From: Escherichia sp. E1V33
GTDB lineage: Bacteria; Pseudomonadota; Gammaproteobacteria; Enterobacterales; Enterobacteriaceae
Assembly: GCF_004211955.1 (NCBI RefSeq)
Contig: NZ_RHJI01000009.1
Location: 62,001-126,000 of the forward strand
Direction: 5' to 3'
DNA length: 64,000 nt
This document shows, piece by piece, positions 9,887 to 20,260 of this stretch (position 1 is the first letter of the stretch; every line of letters starts with the position of its first letter). The position numbers and the translations under genes are program-made. The notes below the pieces were generated by a model, which worked only from the letters and a program-made list of their open reading frames with translations, did not search any database and was not told where the DNA came from.

Positions 9887-11821
9887 ATGTTTCAGGACAA
9901 CCCGCTGCTAGCGCAGCTTAAACAGCAACTGCATTCCCAGACGCCCCGCGCTGAAGGGGTGGTAAAAGCCACTGAAAAAGGCTTTGGCTTCCTGGAAGTC
10001 GATGCACAGAAAAGTTATTTCATTCCGCCGCCGCAAATGAAAAAAGTCATGCATGGCGACCGAATTATCGCGGTGATCCACAGTGAAAAAGAGCGTGAAT
10101 CCGCAGAGCCAGAAGAACTGGTTGAACCGTTTCTGACTCGTTTCGTGGGTAAAGTTCAGGGCAAAAATGACCGTCTGGCCATCATTCCTGATCATCCACT
10201 CTTAAAAGACGCCATTCCTTGCCGCGCTGCCCGTGGCCTGAACCACGAGTTTAAAGAAGGCGACTGGGCGGTTGCCGAAATGCGCCGTCATCCATTGAAA
10301 GGCGATCGTTCTTTCTATGCAGAACTCACGCAGTACATCACTTTTGGCGACGATCACTTCGTACCGTGGTGGGTAACTCTGGCGCGTCATAACCTGGAAA
10401 AAGAAGCGCCGAACGGCGTTGCTACTGAAATGCTCGACGAAGGTCTGGTGCGCGAAGATCTGACTGCACTGGATTTTGTCACCATCGATAGCGCCAGCAC
10501 GGAAGATATGGATGACGCCCTCTTCGCGAAGGCTCTCCCGGATGACAAACTGCAACTGATCGTGGCGATTGCCGATCCAACCGCGTGGATTGCAGAAGGT
10601 AGCAAGCTGGACAAGGCGGCAAAAGTTCGTGCATTCACCAACTATCTGCCAGGTTTCAACATTCCAATGCTGCCGCGTGAGCTTTCCGACGATCTCTGCT
10701 CACTGCGCGCCAATGAAGTTCGCCCGGTACTGGCGTGTCGGATGACGCTCTCTGCTGATGGCACCATTGAAGATAATATCGAATTCTTTGCCGCTACTAT
10801 CGAGTCCAAAGCGAAACTGGTTTATGACCAGGTTTCCGACTGGCTGGAAAACACCGGCGACTGGCAGCCAGACAGTGAGGCAATTGCCGAACAAATTCGC
10901 CTCCTGGCGCAAATTTGTCAGCGTCGCGGTGAGTGGCGCCATAACCATGCACTGGTGTTTAAAGATCGCCCGGATTACCGTTTTATTCTCGGTGAAAAAG
11001 GTGAAGTGCTGGATATTGTCGCAGAGCCTCGTCGTATCGCCAACCGTATCGTCGAAGAAGCGATGATTGCGGCTAACATTTGTGCTGCCCGCGTACTGCG
11101 CGATAAGCTCGGTTTTGGCATCTATAACGTGCATATGGGCTTTGATCCGGCAAATGCTGAAGCGCTTGCAGCATTGCTAAAAACGCACGGCCTGCATGTC
11201 GATGCTGAAGAAGTGCTCACGCTGGATGGTTTCTGCAAGCTGCGTCGCGAACTGGATGCGCAACCGACCGGTTTCCTCGACAGCCGTATTCGTCGTTTCC
11301 AGTCCTTTGCCGAAATCAGCACTGAGCCAGGCCCTCACTTTGGCCTCGGCCTGGAAGCGTATGCCACCTGGACCTCGCCGATCCGTAAATATGGCGACAT
11401 GATCAACCATCGCCTGCTGAAAGCGATTATTAAAGGCGAAACGGCAACGCGTCCGCAGGATGATATCACCGCACAAATGGCTGAACGTCGTCGTCTCAAC
11501 CGGATGGCGGAGCGTGATGTCGGTGACTGGTTATACGCCCGTTTCCTGAAAGACAAAGCCGGGACCGACACCCGTTTTGCAGCGGAAATCGTTGATATCA
11601 GCCGTGGCGGCATGCGAGTGCGTCTGGTTGATAATGGCGCTATCGCCTTTATTCCTGCACCATTCTTACACGCCGTGCGCGATGAACTGGTTTGCAGCCA
11701 GGAAAACGGCACCGTGCAGATTAAAGGTGAAACGGTTTACAAGGTAACTGATGTTATCGACGTCACTATTGCCGAAGTTCGCATGGAAACTCGCAGCATT
11801 ATTGCTCGTCCGGTAGCGTAA
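9887..11821 (+). CDS. rnb: Exoribonuclease II (RNase II)
   Basis: A 644-residue processive 3'-to-5' hydrolytic exoribonuclease that degrades unstructured mRNA. Domain order is two cold-shock domains (about 1-170), the RNB catalytic domain (about 190-535) with the acidic cluster in [13 protein letters not shown] near residues 201-213, and an S1 RNA-binding domain at the C-terminus. Length equals that of E. coli Rnb. It is preceded by its own promoter region after yciW and followed by a clear terminator. Confidence 0.98.
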   Translation: MFQDNPLLAQLKQQLHSQTPRAEGVVKATEKGFGFLEVDAQKSYFIPPPQMKKVMHGDRIIAVIHSEKERESAEPEELVEPFLTRFVGKVQGKNDRLAIIPDHPLLKDAIPCRAARGLNHEFKEGDWAVAEMRRHPLKGDRSFYAELTQYITFGDDHFVPWWVTLARHNLEKEAPNGVATEMLDEGLVREDLTALDFVTIDSASTEDMDDALFAKALPDDKLQLIVAIADPTAWIAEGSKLDKAAKVRAFTNYLPGFNIPMLPRELSDDLCSLRANEVRPVLACRMTLSADGTIEDNIEFFAATIESKAKLVYDQVSDWLENTGDWQPDSEAIAEQIRLLAQICQRRGEWRHNHALVFKDRPDYRFILGEKGEVLDIVAEPRRIANRIVEEAMIAANICAARVLRDKLGFGIYNVHMGFDPANAEALAALLKTHGLHVDAEEVLTLDGFCKLRRELDAQPTGFLDSRIRRFQSFAEISTEPGPHFGLGLEAYATWTSPIRKYGDMINHRLLKAIIKGETATRPQDDITAQMAERRRLNRMAERDVGDWLYARFLKDKAGTDTRFAAEIVDISRGGMRVRLVDNGAIAFIPAPFLHAVRDELVCSQENGTVQIKGETVYKVTDVIDVTIAEVRMETRSIIARPVA

Positions 11822-11831
11822 TATTATTTTG

Positions 11832-11859
11832 CGGCCCATTCATTACGGATGGGCCGTTT
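11832..11859 (+). terminator. rnb terminator
   Basis: CGGCCCAT pairs with ATGGGCCG around a 9-base loop and is followed by TTTACTTT. It starts 11 bases after the rnb stop. Confidence 0.85.
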
Positions 11860-12060
11860 ACTTTATTCTTCTCCGCATTCGTTTTTATCCCCCCAGATTT
11901 TTTTCACAGACTTTCGTTTGTAAACTGGCGTTTTTCCAAAACTGGATTACAAATAAATATATAAATAAAACAATACGTTTAGCCGTCGCTAATTTTATGT
12001 AAGTCGTGTTGGACCTTTCTTTTAATCGCGAACTCCGCTGTTAACCGGAAGACACGCTTC

Positions 12061-14046
12061 ATGAAAACAGTTAGGGAGTCCACAACGTTGTACAACTTTC
12101 TCGGATCGCACAACCCATACTGGCGTTTGTCGGAAAGCAGCGATGTTTTGCGCTTTTCCGCCGCCGAAACCACAGAACCTGAACGTACTTTGCAGTTAAC
12201 TGCCGAACAGGCTGCTCGCATCAGGGAAATGACGGTCATCACTTCCAGCCTGATGATGAGTCTGACCGTCAATGAGAGCGATCTTTCTGTGCATCTGGTT
12301 GGACGAAAAATCAATAAGCGCGAGTGGGGAGGCAACGCGTTTGCATGGCATGACACACTTGCAGTAGCCCGCGATTTATCGCATGGACTCTCTTTTGCTG
12401 AACAGGTAGTGTCTGAAGCTCATTCCGCGATAGTCATTCTTGACAGCCGGGGGAATATCCAACGTTTTAACCGATTATGTGAAGAATACACAGGTTTCAA
12501 AGAGCACGATGTCATTGGGCAAAGCGTATTTAAGCTGTTTATGAGTCGTCGTGAAGCTGCAGCATCCAGCCGTAATAACCGTGGCTTTTTTCGCAGTGGC
12601 AATGCTTATGAAATTGAGCTCTGGATACCAACGCGCAAAGGTCAACGGCTATTTCTGTTTCGCAATAAATTTGTGCACAGCGGTAGCGGCAAAAATGAGA
12701 TCTATTTAATCTGCTCCGGTACCGATATTACCGAAGAGCGTCGCGCCCAGGAACGGCTCCGCATACTGGCAAATACCGACAGCATCACCGGACTGCCGAA
12801 TCGTAACGCCATGCAGGAGTTAATCGATCATGCTATTAATCAGGCTGACGACTGTAAAGTTGGTGTTGTATACCTTGATTTAGACAATTTTAAAAAGGTA
12901 AACGACGCTTACGGGCATTTATTTGGCGACCAGTTGTTACGTGAGGTGTCACTGGCCATTTTAAGCTGCCTTGAACAGGATCAGGTGCTGGCTCGTCCTG
13001 GCGGGGATGAGTTTCTGGTGCTGGCGCCCAATACATCACAAAGCGCACTGGAAGCGATGGCATCGCGTATTTTAACCCGGCTTCGCCAACCCTTCCGCAT
13101 TGGTTTAATAGAAGTCTATACAGGCTGTTCCGTCGGTATTTCACTTTCGCCACAACATGGTATGGACAGCGCAGCCATTATTCGCCATGCCGATACCGCA
13201 ATGTACACCGCAAAAGAAGGTGGACGCGGACAATTCTGTGTTTTTTCGCCAGAAATGAACCAACGGGTTTTCGAATATCTCTGGCTTGATACCAACCTGC
13301 GCAAGGCACTGGAAAACGATCAGTTAGTTATTCACTATCAACCGAAAATCACCTGGCGAGGTGAAGTAAGAAGTCTGGAAGCGTTGGTGCGCTGGCAGTC
13401 GCCTGAACGCGGACTAATTCCCCCGTTAGACTTTATTTCCTATGCAGAAGAGTCTGGGCTAATTGTTCCATTAGGACGTTGGGTGATTCTCGAGGTGGTG
13501 CGTCAGATAGCGAAATGGCGTGACAAAGGCATTAATCTGCGAGTCGCGGTGAACATCTCTGCTCGCCAGTTTGCCGATCAAACTCTTTTTACCGATCTGA
13601 AACAGGTTCTTCAAGAACTGAATTTTGAATACTGCCCTATTGATATCGAGTTAACTGAGAGCTGTCTGATAGAAAATGATGATCTCGCCCTCTGCGTTAT
13701 TCAGCAATTTAGTCAGTTAGGCGCACAAGTGCATTTGGATGATTTTGGCACCGGCTACTCTTCGCTTTCGCAACTGGCCCGCTTTCCCATTGATGCGATT
13801 AAACTTGACCAGGCTTTTGTCCGTAATATTCACAAACAACCTGTCTCGCAGTCATTAGTGCGCGCGATTGTCGCCGTCGCCCAGGCATTGAATCTGCAAG
13901 TCATCGCCGAAGGCGTGGAAAGCGCAAAAGAAGATGCCTTTTTGACCAAAAACGGCATCAATGAGAGACAAGGATTTTTGTTTGCCAAACCAATGCCTGC
14001 CGTGGCCTTCGAACGTTGGTTTAAACGTTACCTGAAACGCTTATAA
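12061..14046 (+). CDS. pdeR: Cyclic di-GMP phosphodiesterase PdeR (PAS-GGDEF-EAL)
   Basis: A 661-residue protein with a PAS domain (about 115-230), a GGDEF domain with an intact RPGGDEF motif near 312-317, and an EAL domain starting around EALVR at 440 with DDFGTGYSS further on. In E. coli PdeR (YciR/Gmr) degrades c-di-GMP and, by binding DgcM and MlrA, acts as a trigger enzyme restraining curli expression; it was also reported to modulate RNase II stability. It lies next to rnb. Compared with remembered K-12 PdeR it shows more substitutions than its neighbours, especially in the N-terminal and PAS regions. Confidence 0.95.
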   Translation: MKTVRESTTLYNFLGSHNPYWRLSESSDVLRFSAAETTEPERTLQLTAEQAARIREMTVITSSLMMSLTVNESDLSVHLVGRKINKREWGGNAFAWHDTLAVARDLSHGLSFAEQVVSEAHSAIVILDSRGNIQRFNRLCEEYTGFKEHDVIGQSVFKLFMSRREAAASSRNNRGFFRSGNAYEIELWIPTRKGQRLFLFRNKFVHSGSGKNEIYLICSGTDITEERRAQERLRILANTDSITGLPNRNAMQELIDHAINQADDCKVGVVYLDLDNFKKVNDAYGHLFGDQLLREVSLAILSCLEQDQVLARPGGDEFLVLAPNTSQSALEAMASRILTRLRQPFRIGLIEVYTGCSVGISLSPQHGMDSAAIIRHADTAMYTAKEGGRGQFCVFSPEMNQRVFEYLWLDTNLRKALENDQLVIHYQPKITWRGEVRSLEALVRWQSPERGLIPPLDFISYAEESGLIVPLGRWVILEVVRQIAKWRDKGINLRVAVNISARQFADQTLFTDLKQVLQELNFEYCPIDIELTESCLIENDDLALCVIQQFSQLGAQVHLDDFGTGYSSLSQLARFPIDAIKLDQAFVRNIHKQPVSQSLVRAIVAVAQALNLQVIAEGVESAKEDAFLTKNGINERQGFLFAKPMPAVAFERWFKRYLKRL

Positions 14047-14194
14047 AGAGACGAATGTATATAATTAGCGATATATAATCTTATCACATGTCATTTTCTC
14101 GAATGAAAATTGGCCTTTGCCACTATACGCTTTTCTTTTAGGGGCAATTTTTGCATTATTCATTTTTACCTTTATTTGCCATAAGGATGCCCTC

Positions 14195-14368
14195 ATGTCT
14201 GAATTTGATGCCCAGCGCGTTGCCGAACGTATTGATATTGTGTTAGATATCCTTGTGGCGGGCGATCACCACTCTGCGATCCATAATCTCGAGATACTTA
14301 AAGCAGAACTCTTGCGCCAGGTTGCTGCATCTACGCCAGACATCCCGAAGGCACCGTGGGAGATTTAA
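14195..14368 (+). CDS. yciZ: UPF0509 family small protein YciZ
   Basis: A 57-residue acidic helical protein, [20 protein letters not shown] at its N-terminus, matching E. coli YciZ. Function unknown. The start at 14195 follows ATAAGGATGCCCTC. The frame is open upstream to 14117, where it would encode a hydrophobic extension, but family length supports the shorter form. It stands between pdeR and yciT on the same strand. Confidence 0.85.
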   Translation: MSEFDAQRVAERIDIVLDILVAGDHHSAIHNLEILKAELLRQVAASTPDIPKAPWEI

Positions 14369-14461
14369 CAGTCGTGCTTTCAGGCTTTCCATTTAGCAGA
14401 AAAGGATGCCAGGCGCGTCAGCTTTTTTATTGAATATTATAACGTTATAAGAATTACAGCG

Positions 14462-15211
14462 ATGAATTCCCGACAACAAAAAATTCTACAGATGGTCATT
14501 GACCAGGGTCAGGTTAGCGTAACCGAACTGGCAAAAGCCACTGGTGTTTCTGAAGTTACTATTCGCCAGGATCTCAACACCCTCGAAAAACTGAGTTATC
14601 TGCGCCGTGCACATGGTTTTGCGGTTTCGCTTGATAGCGATGATGTTGAAACCCGGATGATGAGTAATTATACGCTGAAGCGTGAACTTGCTGAGTTTGC
14701 GGCCTCTCTGGTTCAACCAGGTGAAACTATCTTTATTGAAAATGGCAGCAGCAATGCCCTTCTGGCTCGCACGTTAGGCGAACAGAAGAAAGATGTAACC
14801 ATCATTACGGTTAGCAGCTACATTGCGCATTTGTTGAAAGACGCCCCCTGTGAAGTCATTTTACTCGGTGGCGTGTACCAGAAAAAAAGCGAAAGCATGG
14901 TTGGCCCTCTGACACGTCAGTGTATCCAGCAGGTTCATTTCAGTAAGGCATTTATTGGTATTGATGGCTGGCAACCTGAAACTGGATTTACTGGGCGCGA
15001 CATGATGCGTACCGACGTGGTCAATGCAGTGCTGGAAAAAGAGTGCGAAGCAATAGTTCTGACGGACAGCTCAAAATTTGGTGCCGTACATTCTTACTCC
15101 ATTGGCCCTGTTGAGAAAATCAAACGGGTCATCACCGACTCGAAGATACCTGCCAGCCACCTGTTGCATCTTGAGCATAATAAACTGACGGTTCACGTCG
15201 TCGATAATTAA
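14462..15211 (+). CDS. yciT: DeoR-family transcriptional regulator YciT
   Basis: A 249-residue repressor-type regulator. An N-terminal helix-turn-helix (about 17-50, [19 protein letters not shown]) is followed by a DeoR C-terminal sugar-phosphate-sensing domain (about 75-230). The [10 protein letters not shown] and FIGIDGW segments are typical of that domain. In E. coli it has been connected with osmolarity control, which fits its position next to osmB, but its ligand is unknown. It starts with ATG 8 bases after ATTACAGCG, with a weak ribosome-binding site. Confidence 0.9.
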   Translation: MNSRQQKILQMVIDQGQVSVTELAKATGVSEVTIRQDLNTLEKLSYLRRAHGFAVSLDSDDVETRMMSNYTLKRELAEFAASLVQPGETIFIENGSSNALLARTLGEQKKDVTIITVSSYIAHLLKDAPCEVILLGGVYQKKSESMVGPLTRQCIQQVHFSKAFIGIDGWQPETGFTGRDMMRTDVVNAVLEKECEAIVLTDSSKFGAVHSYSIGPVEKIKRVITDSKIPASHLLHLEHNKLTVHVVDN

Positions 15212-15226
15212 TTCCCCCTCCTCTAT

Positions 15227-15254
15227 GGATGATTTGCCGTTTTGCAAATCATCC
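15227..15254. repeat. 11-bp perfect hairpin after yciT
   Basis: GGATGATTTGC and GCAAATCATCC flank a 6-base loop. The T tract expected of an intrinsic terminator is absent on the plus strand. It may still end or stabilise the yciT transcript. Confidence 0.6.
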
Positions 15255-15477
15255 GCTCTAAGATGATTCCTGGCTGTTAATTAAGACTATTTACCTGTAC
15301 TTAAAACCTCAAAGTCATAAAATTAACATTAGCGATATAACAGGAAGTGACTGTCACCTGCGTGATATAACCCTGCGCGAGAGGATTTCACGGAAAATAA
15401 CTTTTTCAGAAAGCATCTTAACTATTATAGTTAAAGAGAGCTTACTTCCGTGAATCATAAATTCAGGAGAGAGTATT

Positions 15478-15696
15478 ATGTTTGTAACGAGCAAAAAAAT
15501 GACCGCGGCTGTTCTGGCGATTACGCTGGCTATGTCTCTGAGTGCCTGTTCCAACTGGTCTAAACGAGATCGCAATACCGCAATCGGTGCGGGTGCAGGT
15601 GCTTTAGGTGGTGCAGTACTGACTGACGGTAGCACGCTGGGTACGTTAGGCGGCGCAGCAGTCGGTGGTATTATTGGCCACCAGGTCGGTAAATAA
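15478..15696 (+). CDS. osmB: Osmotically inducible lipoprotein OsmB
   Basis: A 72-residue outer-membrane lipoprotein. Residues 1-22 form a lipoprotein signal peptide with the lipobox LSAC, making Cys23 the lipidated residue. The rest is a glycine-zipper segment (IGAGAGALGGA and LGGAAVGGIIGHQVG). In E. coli it is induced by high osmolarity and in stationary phase through sigma S and the Rcs system. An AGGAGAG ribosome-binding site precedes the ATG. The 266 bases upstream probably carry both known promoters, but I could not place them with certainty. Confidence 0.95.
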   Translation: MFVTSKKMTAAVLAITLAMSLSACSNWSKRDRNTAIGAGAGALGGAVLTDGSTLGTLGGAAVGGIIGHQVGK

Positions 15697-15790
15697 TCGT
15701 AAATAAATGTCGATTAGCGACTCGCAATTATAATACGCTTAACTCTGTTCAGTACGAAATAACTGAATAATACACACAGTAAAATAAACG

Positions 15791-15821
15791 AAAGCCACGG
15801 AATATTTCCGTGGCTTTTTTT
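15791..15821. terminator. Bidirectional terminator between osmB and yciH
   Basis: AAAGCCACGGAA and TTCCGTGGCTTT form a perfect 12-bp stem around TAT. Seven or more Ts follow on the plus strand. On the minus strand it also terminates the pyrF-yciH transcript. Confidence 0.9.
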
Positions 15822-15822
15822 G

Positions 15823-16149
15823 TTAACCGCCAGCGAGCTTTACCTTCATACCTTTCGCTTCGAGCATTGATTTTAATAAATCACGCTTATCTCCCTGAAT
15901 TTCGATAATTCCCTCTTTTACTGACCCTCCGCACCCGCATTTTTTCTTCAGTTCTGCCGCTAGCTTTGTCAGTTCAGCTTCATCGAGATCAACACCAGTA
16001 ATCAGGCAAACACCCTTACCTTTGCGGCCGCTGGTTTGACGTTGAATACGCACAACGCCGTCACCTTTAGGCCGTACAGGGGCCACTTTCGGTTCATCGA
16101 TACGTCCAGTCTCCGTTGAATAGACCAGACGGCTGTTGGAATCACTCAT
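15823..16149 (-). CDS. yciH: SUI1/eIF1-like protein YciH
   Basis: A 108-residue protein of the SUI1 (translation initiation factor 1) family, with the family core GKGVCLITGVDL and KKKCGCGGSVKEGIIEIQGD. In E. coli it affects start-site fidelity in vitro and can resemble IF3 in discriminating initiation complexes; its physiological role is unsettled. Its ATG shares one base with the pyrF TAA stop, so the two are coupled in a pyrF-yciH operon. Confidence 0.93.
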   Translation of the reverse strand: MSDSNSRLVYSTETGRIDEPKVAPVRPKGDGVVRIQRQTSGRKGKGVCLITGVDLDEAELTKLAAELKKKCGCGGSVKEGIIEIQGDKRDLLKSMLEAKGMKVKLAGG

Positions 16150-16886
16150 TATGCACTCCGCTGTAACGAGGCGTTGATCGCTTTCAGCGTTTGCGCTGGG
16201 TCCGCAGATTGCGTCACCGGGCGACCAATCACCATATAATCAACCCCAGCCGCCAGCGCCTGTTCTGGCGTCATAATGCGGCGCTGGTCGCCAGCATCAC
16301 TTCCCTGCGGACGAATACCCGGCGTAACCAGTTTGAAGTCCTGACCAAACGCTTGTTTAAAACGAACGGCTTCCTGGGCAGAACACACCACGCCATCAAG
16401 ACCACATTTTTGTGTCAGCGCTGCCAGACGTTCTGCATAATCTGCTGGTGACAGTGTCACGCCGAGGTCCGCCAGATCGCTTGATTCCATGCTGGTCAGC
16501 ACAGTTACCGCTATTAACAACGGCGCGTCTTTGCCAAACGGAACCAGCGCCTCACGAGCTGCGGTCATCATTCGCGCCCCGCCAGAGGCATGAACATTCA
16601 CCATCCACACACCTAAGTCAGCCGCTGCGGCCACGGCGTGCGCTGCTGTGTTGGGAATGTCGTGAAATTTCAGGTCAAGGAAGATATCAAAACCACGCTC
16701 TTGCAGTTCACGGACAAACTGTGGACCAAACAGCGTAAACATCTCTTTGCCAACTTTCAGACGACAATCGCGTGGGTCGATTTTGTCGACAAATGCCAAC
16801 GCGGCATTCCGATTATTATAATCGAGGGCAACAACGACGGAAGAGCTCGTAACAGCGCGGGAAGAAGATGAAGCAGTTAACGTCAT
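16149..16886 (-). CDS. pyrF: Orotidine-5'-phosphate decarboxylase PyrF
   Basis: A 245-residue TIM-barrel enzyme converting OMP to UMP, the last step of pyrimidine biosynthesis. The catalytic [10 protein letters not shown] motif lies near residues 69-78, and VVALDY near 22 and TPGIRPQG near 190 are family signatures. The start at 16886 (MTLTASSSS) gives the family length and follows AAGAAGGTC; the frame is open for 20 more codons upstream but without a good site. Downstream yciH overlaps by one base. Confidence 0.97.
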   Translation of the reverse strand: MTLTASSSSRAVTSSSVVVALDYNNRNAALAFVDKIDPRDCRLKVGKEMFTLFGPQFVRELQERGFDIFLDLKFHDIPNTAAHAVAAAADLGVWMVNVHASGGARMMTAAREALVPFGKDAPLLIAVTVLTSMESSDLADLGVTLSPADYAERLAALTQKCGLDGVVCSAQEAVRFKQAFGQDFKLVTPGIRPQGSDAGDQRRIMTPEQALAAGVDYMVIGRPVTQSADPAQTLKAINASLQRSA

Positions 16887-17079
16887 GACCAGACCTTCTT
16901 GATGATGGGCACCGGAAGTGGCGCGAAAAAGGTAAACGGCGTGCATTCTACCCGTGGAAATAAAAAATTAACAGTTGCGATTTCTCCCCTGCGAGGCTTT
17001 TCCATGTAGGAGTTACCGAAGCACATTTGTTGCAAACAACTATTAGTATGTTGTAACTAAAGTCGATTTTTTTTAAAAA

Positions 17080-18249
17080 TTACAGGCCGTCCAGACCGCG
17101 AATTGGTTTAATGGTCGACCAGGCCCGACAGGACGGACAATGCCAGTAGAGGGTATAAGCGGTAAAACCGCACTTCTGGCAGCGATAACGCGGCTTACTG
17201 CGTACCTTCTCACCAACCATATCGCGCAGCACCATCAGACTCTCTTTTGCACGCCCTTCTTCCGCTTCATTGAGATGGTAATCCATCAATTTGTGGAACA
17301 CGCGCATGGTGGGGTGACGTTGCAACTGGCGCGTAATATAAACCTGAGCTGCATCGCTCCCATCACGCGACTCAATGATGTCAGCAAGCATCAGTTCAGC
17401 ATCAGCACCCGTATTTTCTTCCACCGCTCGCTGGAGAAACTCGGCCCATTCGGCAGTTTTACCCAGTTGCTGATAGCAGGTTTGCAGCATTTCCAGCGTT
17501 TCGCTGACCAGTTCTCTGTCCTGAGAAATAACGCGTTGCAGGCTTTCGACCGCTTTGCCGTACTCGCCTTTGGCCATAAATACACGCCCCATCATGATGG
17601 ATACGCGCGCGCTGTTTTTGTCGGCCGCAGCCCCTTTTTTCAGCAACGTCATGGCTCGATCGAGATCGTCGCTGGCAATGTATTGAAGAGCCAATTCACA
17701 ATAGAAATGAGCTATTTCAACCCGCTGTTTATCTTTACCCAGCTTAACCAAACGTTCGGCGACATCGATCGCCTTTTGCCATTCACTGGTGGCCTGGTAG
17801 ATTTGCAGGAGTTGTTGCAATGCGCCAACGCGGAAGTCAGTTTCATCAGTCAATTGATTAAACATATCTTCCGCACGATCGTACAACCCGGCAGCCATGT
17901 AATCACGACCCAGTTGCTGAATTGCCAATAGGCGCTGTTCATAGGTCAGCGAGGCGCTTTCCATTAAGGTTTGGTGGATGCGAATTGCGCGATCGACTTC
18001 GCCACGGGATCGGAACAAGTTTCCGAGCGTAAGGTGGGCTTCAACAGTGCCGGTGTCCTCTTTGAGCATATCGAGGAACAGGTCCACCGCTTTATCTTGT
18101 TGATTGCTAAGCAGAAAGTTAACCCCTGCCACGTAATCACGCGACAGGCGGTTTGCTTCATCTTGCTTGTTTTGTTGCGCACTTCTGCGGCCCATATACC
18201 AGCCATAGGCAGCGGCTACAGGCAAAAGCAGAAACAACAACTCCAGCAT
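17080..18249 (-). CDS. lapB: Lipopolysaccharide assembly protein LapB
   Basis: A 389-residue inner-membrane-anchored protein. One N-terminal membrane helix (about 1-20) is followed by TPR repeats (about 35-350) and a C-terminal rubredoxin-like zinc domain with paired CxxC motifs (CQKC, CPSC). LapB (YciM) works with FtsH to control LpxC proteolysis and so sets the LPS/phospholipid balance; PbgA/YejM antagonises it. The start follows the lapA stop by six bases, forming a lapA-lapB operon. Confidence 0.96.
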   Translation of the reverse strand: MLELLFLLLPVAAAYGWYMGRRSAQQNKQDEANRLSRDYVAGVNFLLSNQQDKAVDLFLDMLKEDTGTVEAHLTLGNLFRSRGEVDRAIRIHQTLMESASLTYEQRLLAIQQLGRDYMAAGLYDRAEDMFNQLTDETDFRVGALQQLLQIYQATSEWQKAIDVAERLVKLGKDKQRVEIAHFYCELALQYIASDDLDRAMTLLKKGAAADKNSARVSIMMGRVFMAKGEYGKAVESLQRVISQDRELVSETLEMLQTCYQQLGKTAEWAEFLQRAVEENTGADAELMLADIIESRDGSDAAQVYITRQLQRHPTMRVFHKLMDYHLNEAEEGRAKESLMVLRDMVGEKVRSKPRYRCQKCGFTAYTLYWHCPSCRAWSTIKPIRGLDGL

Positions 18250-18255
18250 AGAAGG

Positions 18256-18564
18256 TTATTCCTTCGCCACTGACGCATGCGGCGCTACCGCCACATCAGT
18301 CGCGGGTGAAAGCTGGTTTTCCAGTCGCTTTATTTTACGTTCAGCACGCGCCAGAGAAACACGAACTCGCAGCCAGAACAGTCCACAAATTAACCAACCG
18401 ATAGCAAAACCCGCAGCAAACAATACCGCCAGCAAAGTAGAGATACGATACTCCCCTTGCGCTAACAGATAGTTAAACGTCACCTGTTGATCGTTCTGCG
18501 CACCTAATGTGACCGAGATCACGAAAATCGCTAACACCAATAAGAAAATGAGTAAATATTTCAC
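18256..18564 (-). CDS. lapA: Lipopolysaccharide assembly protein LapA
   Basis: A 102-residue inner-membrane protein (YciS, DUF1049) with two membrane helices (about 1-20 and 45-65) and a cytoplasmic coiled tail (RVSLARAERKIKRLENQLS). The start is GTG at 18564, giving MKYLLIF as in E. coli. The frame continues ten codons upstream without support. It is co-transcribed with lapB and thought to help recruit LPS assembly factors. Confidence 0.92.
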   Translation of the reverse strand: MKYLLIFLLVLAIFVISVTLGAQNDQQVTFNYLLAQGEYRISTLLAVLFAAGFAIGWLICGLFWLRVRVSLARAERKIKRLENQLSPATDVAVAPHASVAKE

Positions 18565-18712
18565 ATTACTTCCCGTTATGTGGTTAGAGCGCATAAATTA
18601 TGGTCAACTTACCGCAATAGCCCTTTAAAGTACCATTTTCACGCCGACTGCGAAATGGCAACTACGTGCATTGTTGGTGATTTAAGGGCGAAAATCAGAA
18701 AATCAACCAGCG

Positions 18713-19477
18713 TTAACTTTCTTCTTCTCGTTGCGCTATCTCACGATTTTCTTCCGGAGGTGGTGTTAGTGGCCCACAAATTCGTTGTGCAAGCCAGGTT
18801 GCCACCGCCACCAGCGCCCACGATATCAATGTAGCCACCACCAAATCACGCGGCCAATGCATCCCGAGCAGTAGGCGGCTTCCCATGACTCCCGTGGCCC
18901 AAACCAGCAAGAGTGCAATGGTGAACGTTCGCCGACGCGGCCACAGTAACCCAACGGCCAGCAGCGCCCAACTGGCAGCAAACATGGTGTGACCGGAAGG
19001 AAAGGCAAAACCCGTCTCTTTCTGCCAGTGAGAGCGTAAATAGCCCGGTATATTATTTTCTGCAGCCAACTGTTCTTTCACTAAACTTCCGCGTTCCGCA
19101 CGTTTTAAAGTGTAGAACTCCCCAACCGGAATATGATGTGTTTTTTCCAGCCATATCACAAAGGGACGCGGCTCCTGAACTTTATCTTTTATCCAGGATT
19201 TCACTCCTTGTCCAATGAGGATCGCCGCAGCCAGAATGGTAAACAGCATAATTGCGGCTTTGAGGCGAAAACGCAGACACCAGAGAAACCAAGCGAATAA
19301 AATCAGATGTGTAATGACGCCCCAGGGCTGAGTGACGGTTTCAGTGACCCAAAAGGCCGCTTTTAACAGCCAACTTTGATCTCCTGGTTGCCAACGCCAG
19401 CCAGAAATCCATACAGCTACCGGCATTACAAGTAATAGTGCAGCTCCCACTGCGGTACGTCTGGCAATCGAACGCAT
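18713..19477 (-). CDS. pgpB: Phosphatidylglycerophosphatase B PgpB
   Basis: A 254-residue integral membrane phosphatase of the PAP2 family with about six helices. All three catalytic motifs are present: KDKVQEPRP, PSGHT and SRLLLGMHWPRD, with the nucleophilic His in the third. It dephosphorylates phosphatidylglycerophosphate and undecaprenyl pyrophosphate in the inner membrane. It diverges from ribA across a 168-base region that must hold both promoters. Confidence 0.96.
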   Translation of the reverse strand: MRSIARRTAVGAALLLVMPVAVWISGWRWQPGDQSWLLKAAFWVTETVTQPWGVITHLILFAWFLWCLRFRLKAAIMLFTILAAAILIGQGVKSWIKDKVQEPRPFVIWLEKTHHIPVGEFYTLKRAERGSLVKEQLAAENNIPGYLRSHWQKETGFAFPSGHTMFAASWALLAVGLLWPRRRTFTIALLLVWATGVMGSRLLLGMHWPRDLVVATLISWALVAVATWLAQRICGPLTPPPEENREIAQREEES

Positions 19478-19645
19478 GGCCTCTCCTTTTTATAATTCCC
19501 ACAATCATAACTGAAAATGCCTGCTCCAGTAAAAATTGACAGATTTGTGCCATTCAGTGAACGATTGGCGCGTCGTGATTAGGAGAACCCCTTCGCGTTA
19601 TGGCAAAATAAGCCAATACAGAACCAGCATTATCTGGAGAATTTC

Positions 19646-20236
19646 ATGCAGCTTAAACGTGTGGCAGAAGCCAAACTGCCAACCCCATGGGGCGATTTCC
19701 TGATGGTGGGATTTGAAGAACTGGCAACCGGACACGATCATGTCGCGTTAGTTTATGGCGATATTTCAGGACATACCCCTGTCCTGGCACGCGTCCATTC
19801 TGAGTGTCTGACCGGTGATGCCCTGTTCAGCTTGCGCTGCGATTGCGGCTTCCAGCTTGAAGCGGCACTGACACACATTGCCGAAGAAGGCCGTGGTATT
19901 TTGCTGTACCACCGTCAGGAAGGACGTAACATCGGTTTGTTGAATAAAATCCGAGCTTATGCGTTACAGGATCAAGGTTACGATACTGTAGAGGCCAATC
20001 ATCAGTTAGGTTTCGCCGCTGATGAACGTGATTTCACCCTCTGCGCCGATATGTTCAAGTTACTGGGCGTCAATGAAGTCCGTCTGTTAACCAACAACCC
20101 GAAAAAAGTCGAAATTCTGACCGAAGCGGGTATCAACATTGTTGAACGCGTGCCGTTGATTGTTGGTCGTAACCCAAATAATGAACACTATCTCGATACT
20201 AAAGCCGAGAAAATGGGCCATTTGCTCAACAAATAA
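19646..20236 (+). CDS. ribA: GTP cyclohydrolase II RibA
   Basis: A 196-residue enzyme that opens the GTP imidazole ring with loss of formate and pyrophosphate, the first step of riboflavin synthesis. Zinc ligands are seen in the CDCG cluster with Cys at about 54, 65 and 67 ([16 protein letters not shown]). [16 protein letters not shown] near 130 and NPKKVEIL near 150 are family signatures. The stand-alone form without a RibB domain is normal for Escherichia. An 'aTCTGGAGAAT' ribosome-binding site precedes the start. Inferred regulation by SoxRS follows E. coli knowledge only. Confidence 0.97.
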   Translation: MQLKRVAEAKLPTPWGDFLMVGFEELATGHDHVALVYGDISGHTPVLARVHSECLTGDALFSLRCDCGFQLEAALTHIAEEGRGILLYHRQEGRNIGLLNKIRAYALQDQGYDTVEANHQLGFAADERDFTLCADMFKLLGVNEVRLLTNNPKKVEILTEAGINIVERVPLIVGRNPNNEHYLDTKAEKMGHLLNK

Positions 20237-20260
20237 CTCTGTTCGCTACGGTTTTAATAT

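Noticed and set aside
17140-17931. 263-codon ORF opposite lapB
   Set aside because: Shadow frame; lapB on the other strand has intact TPR and zinc motifs.
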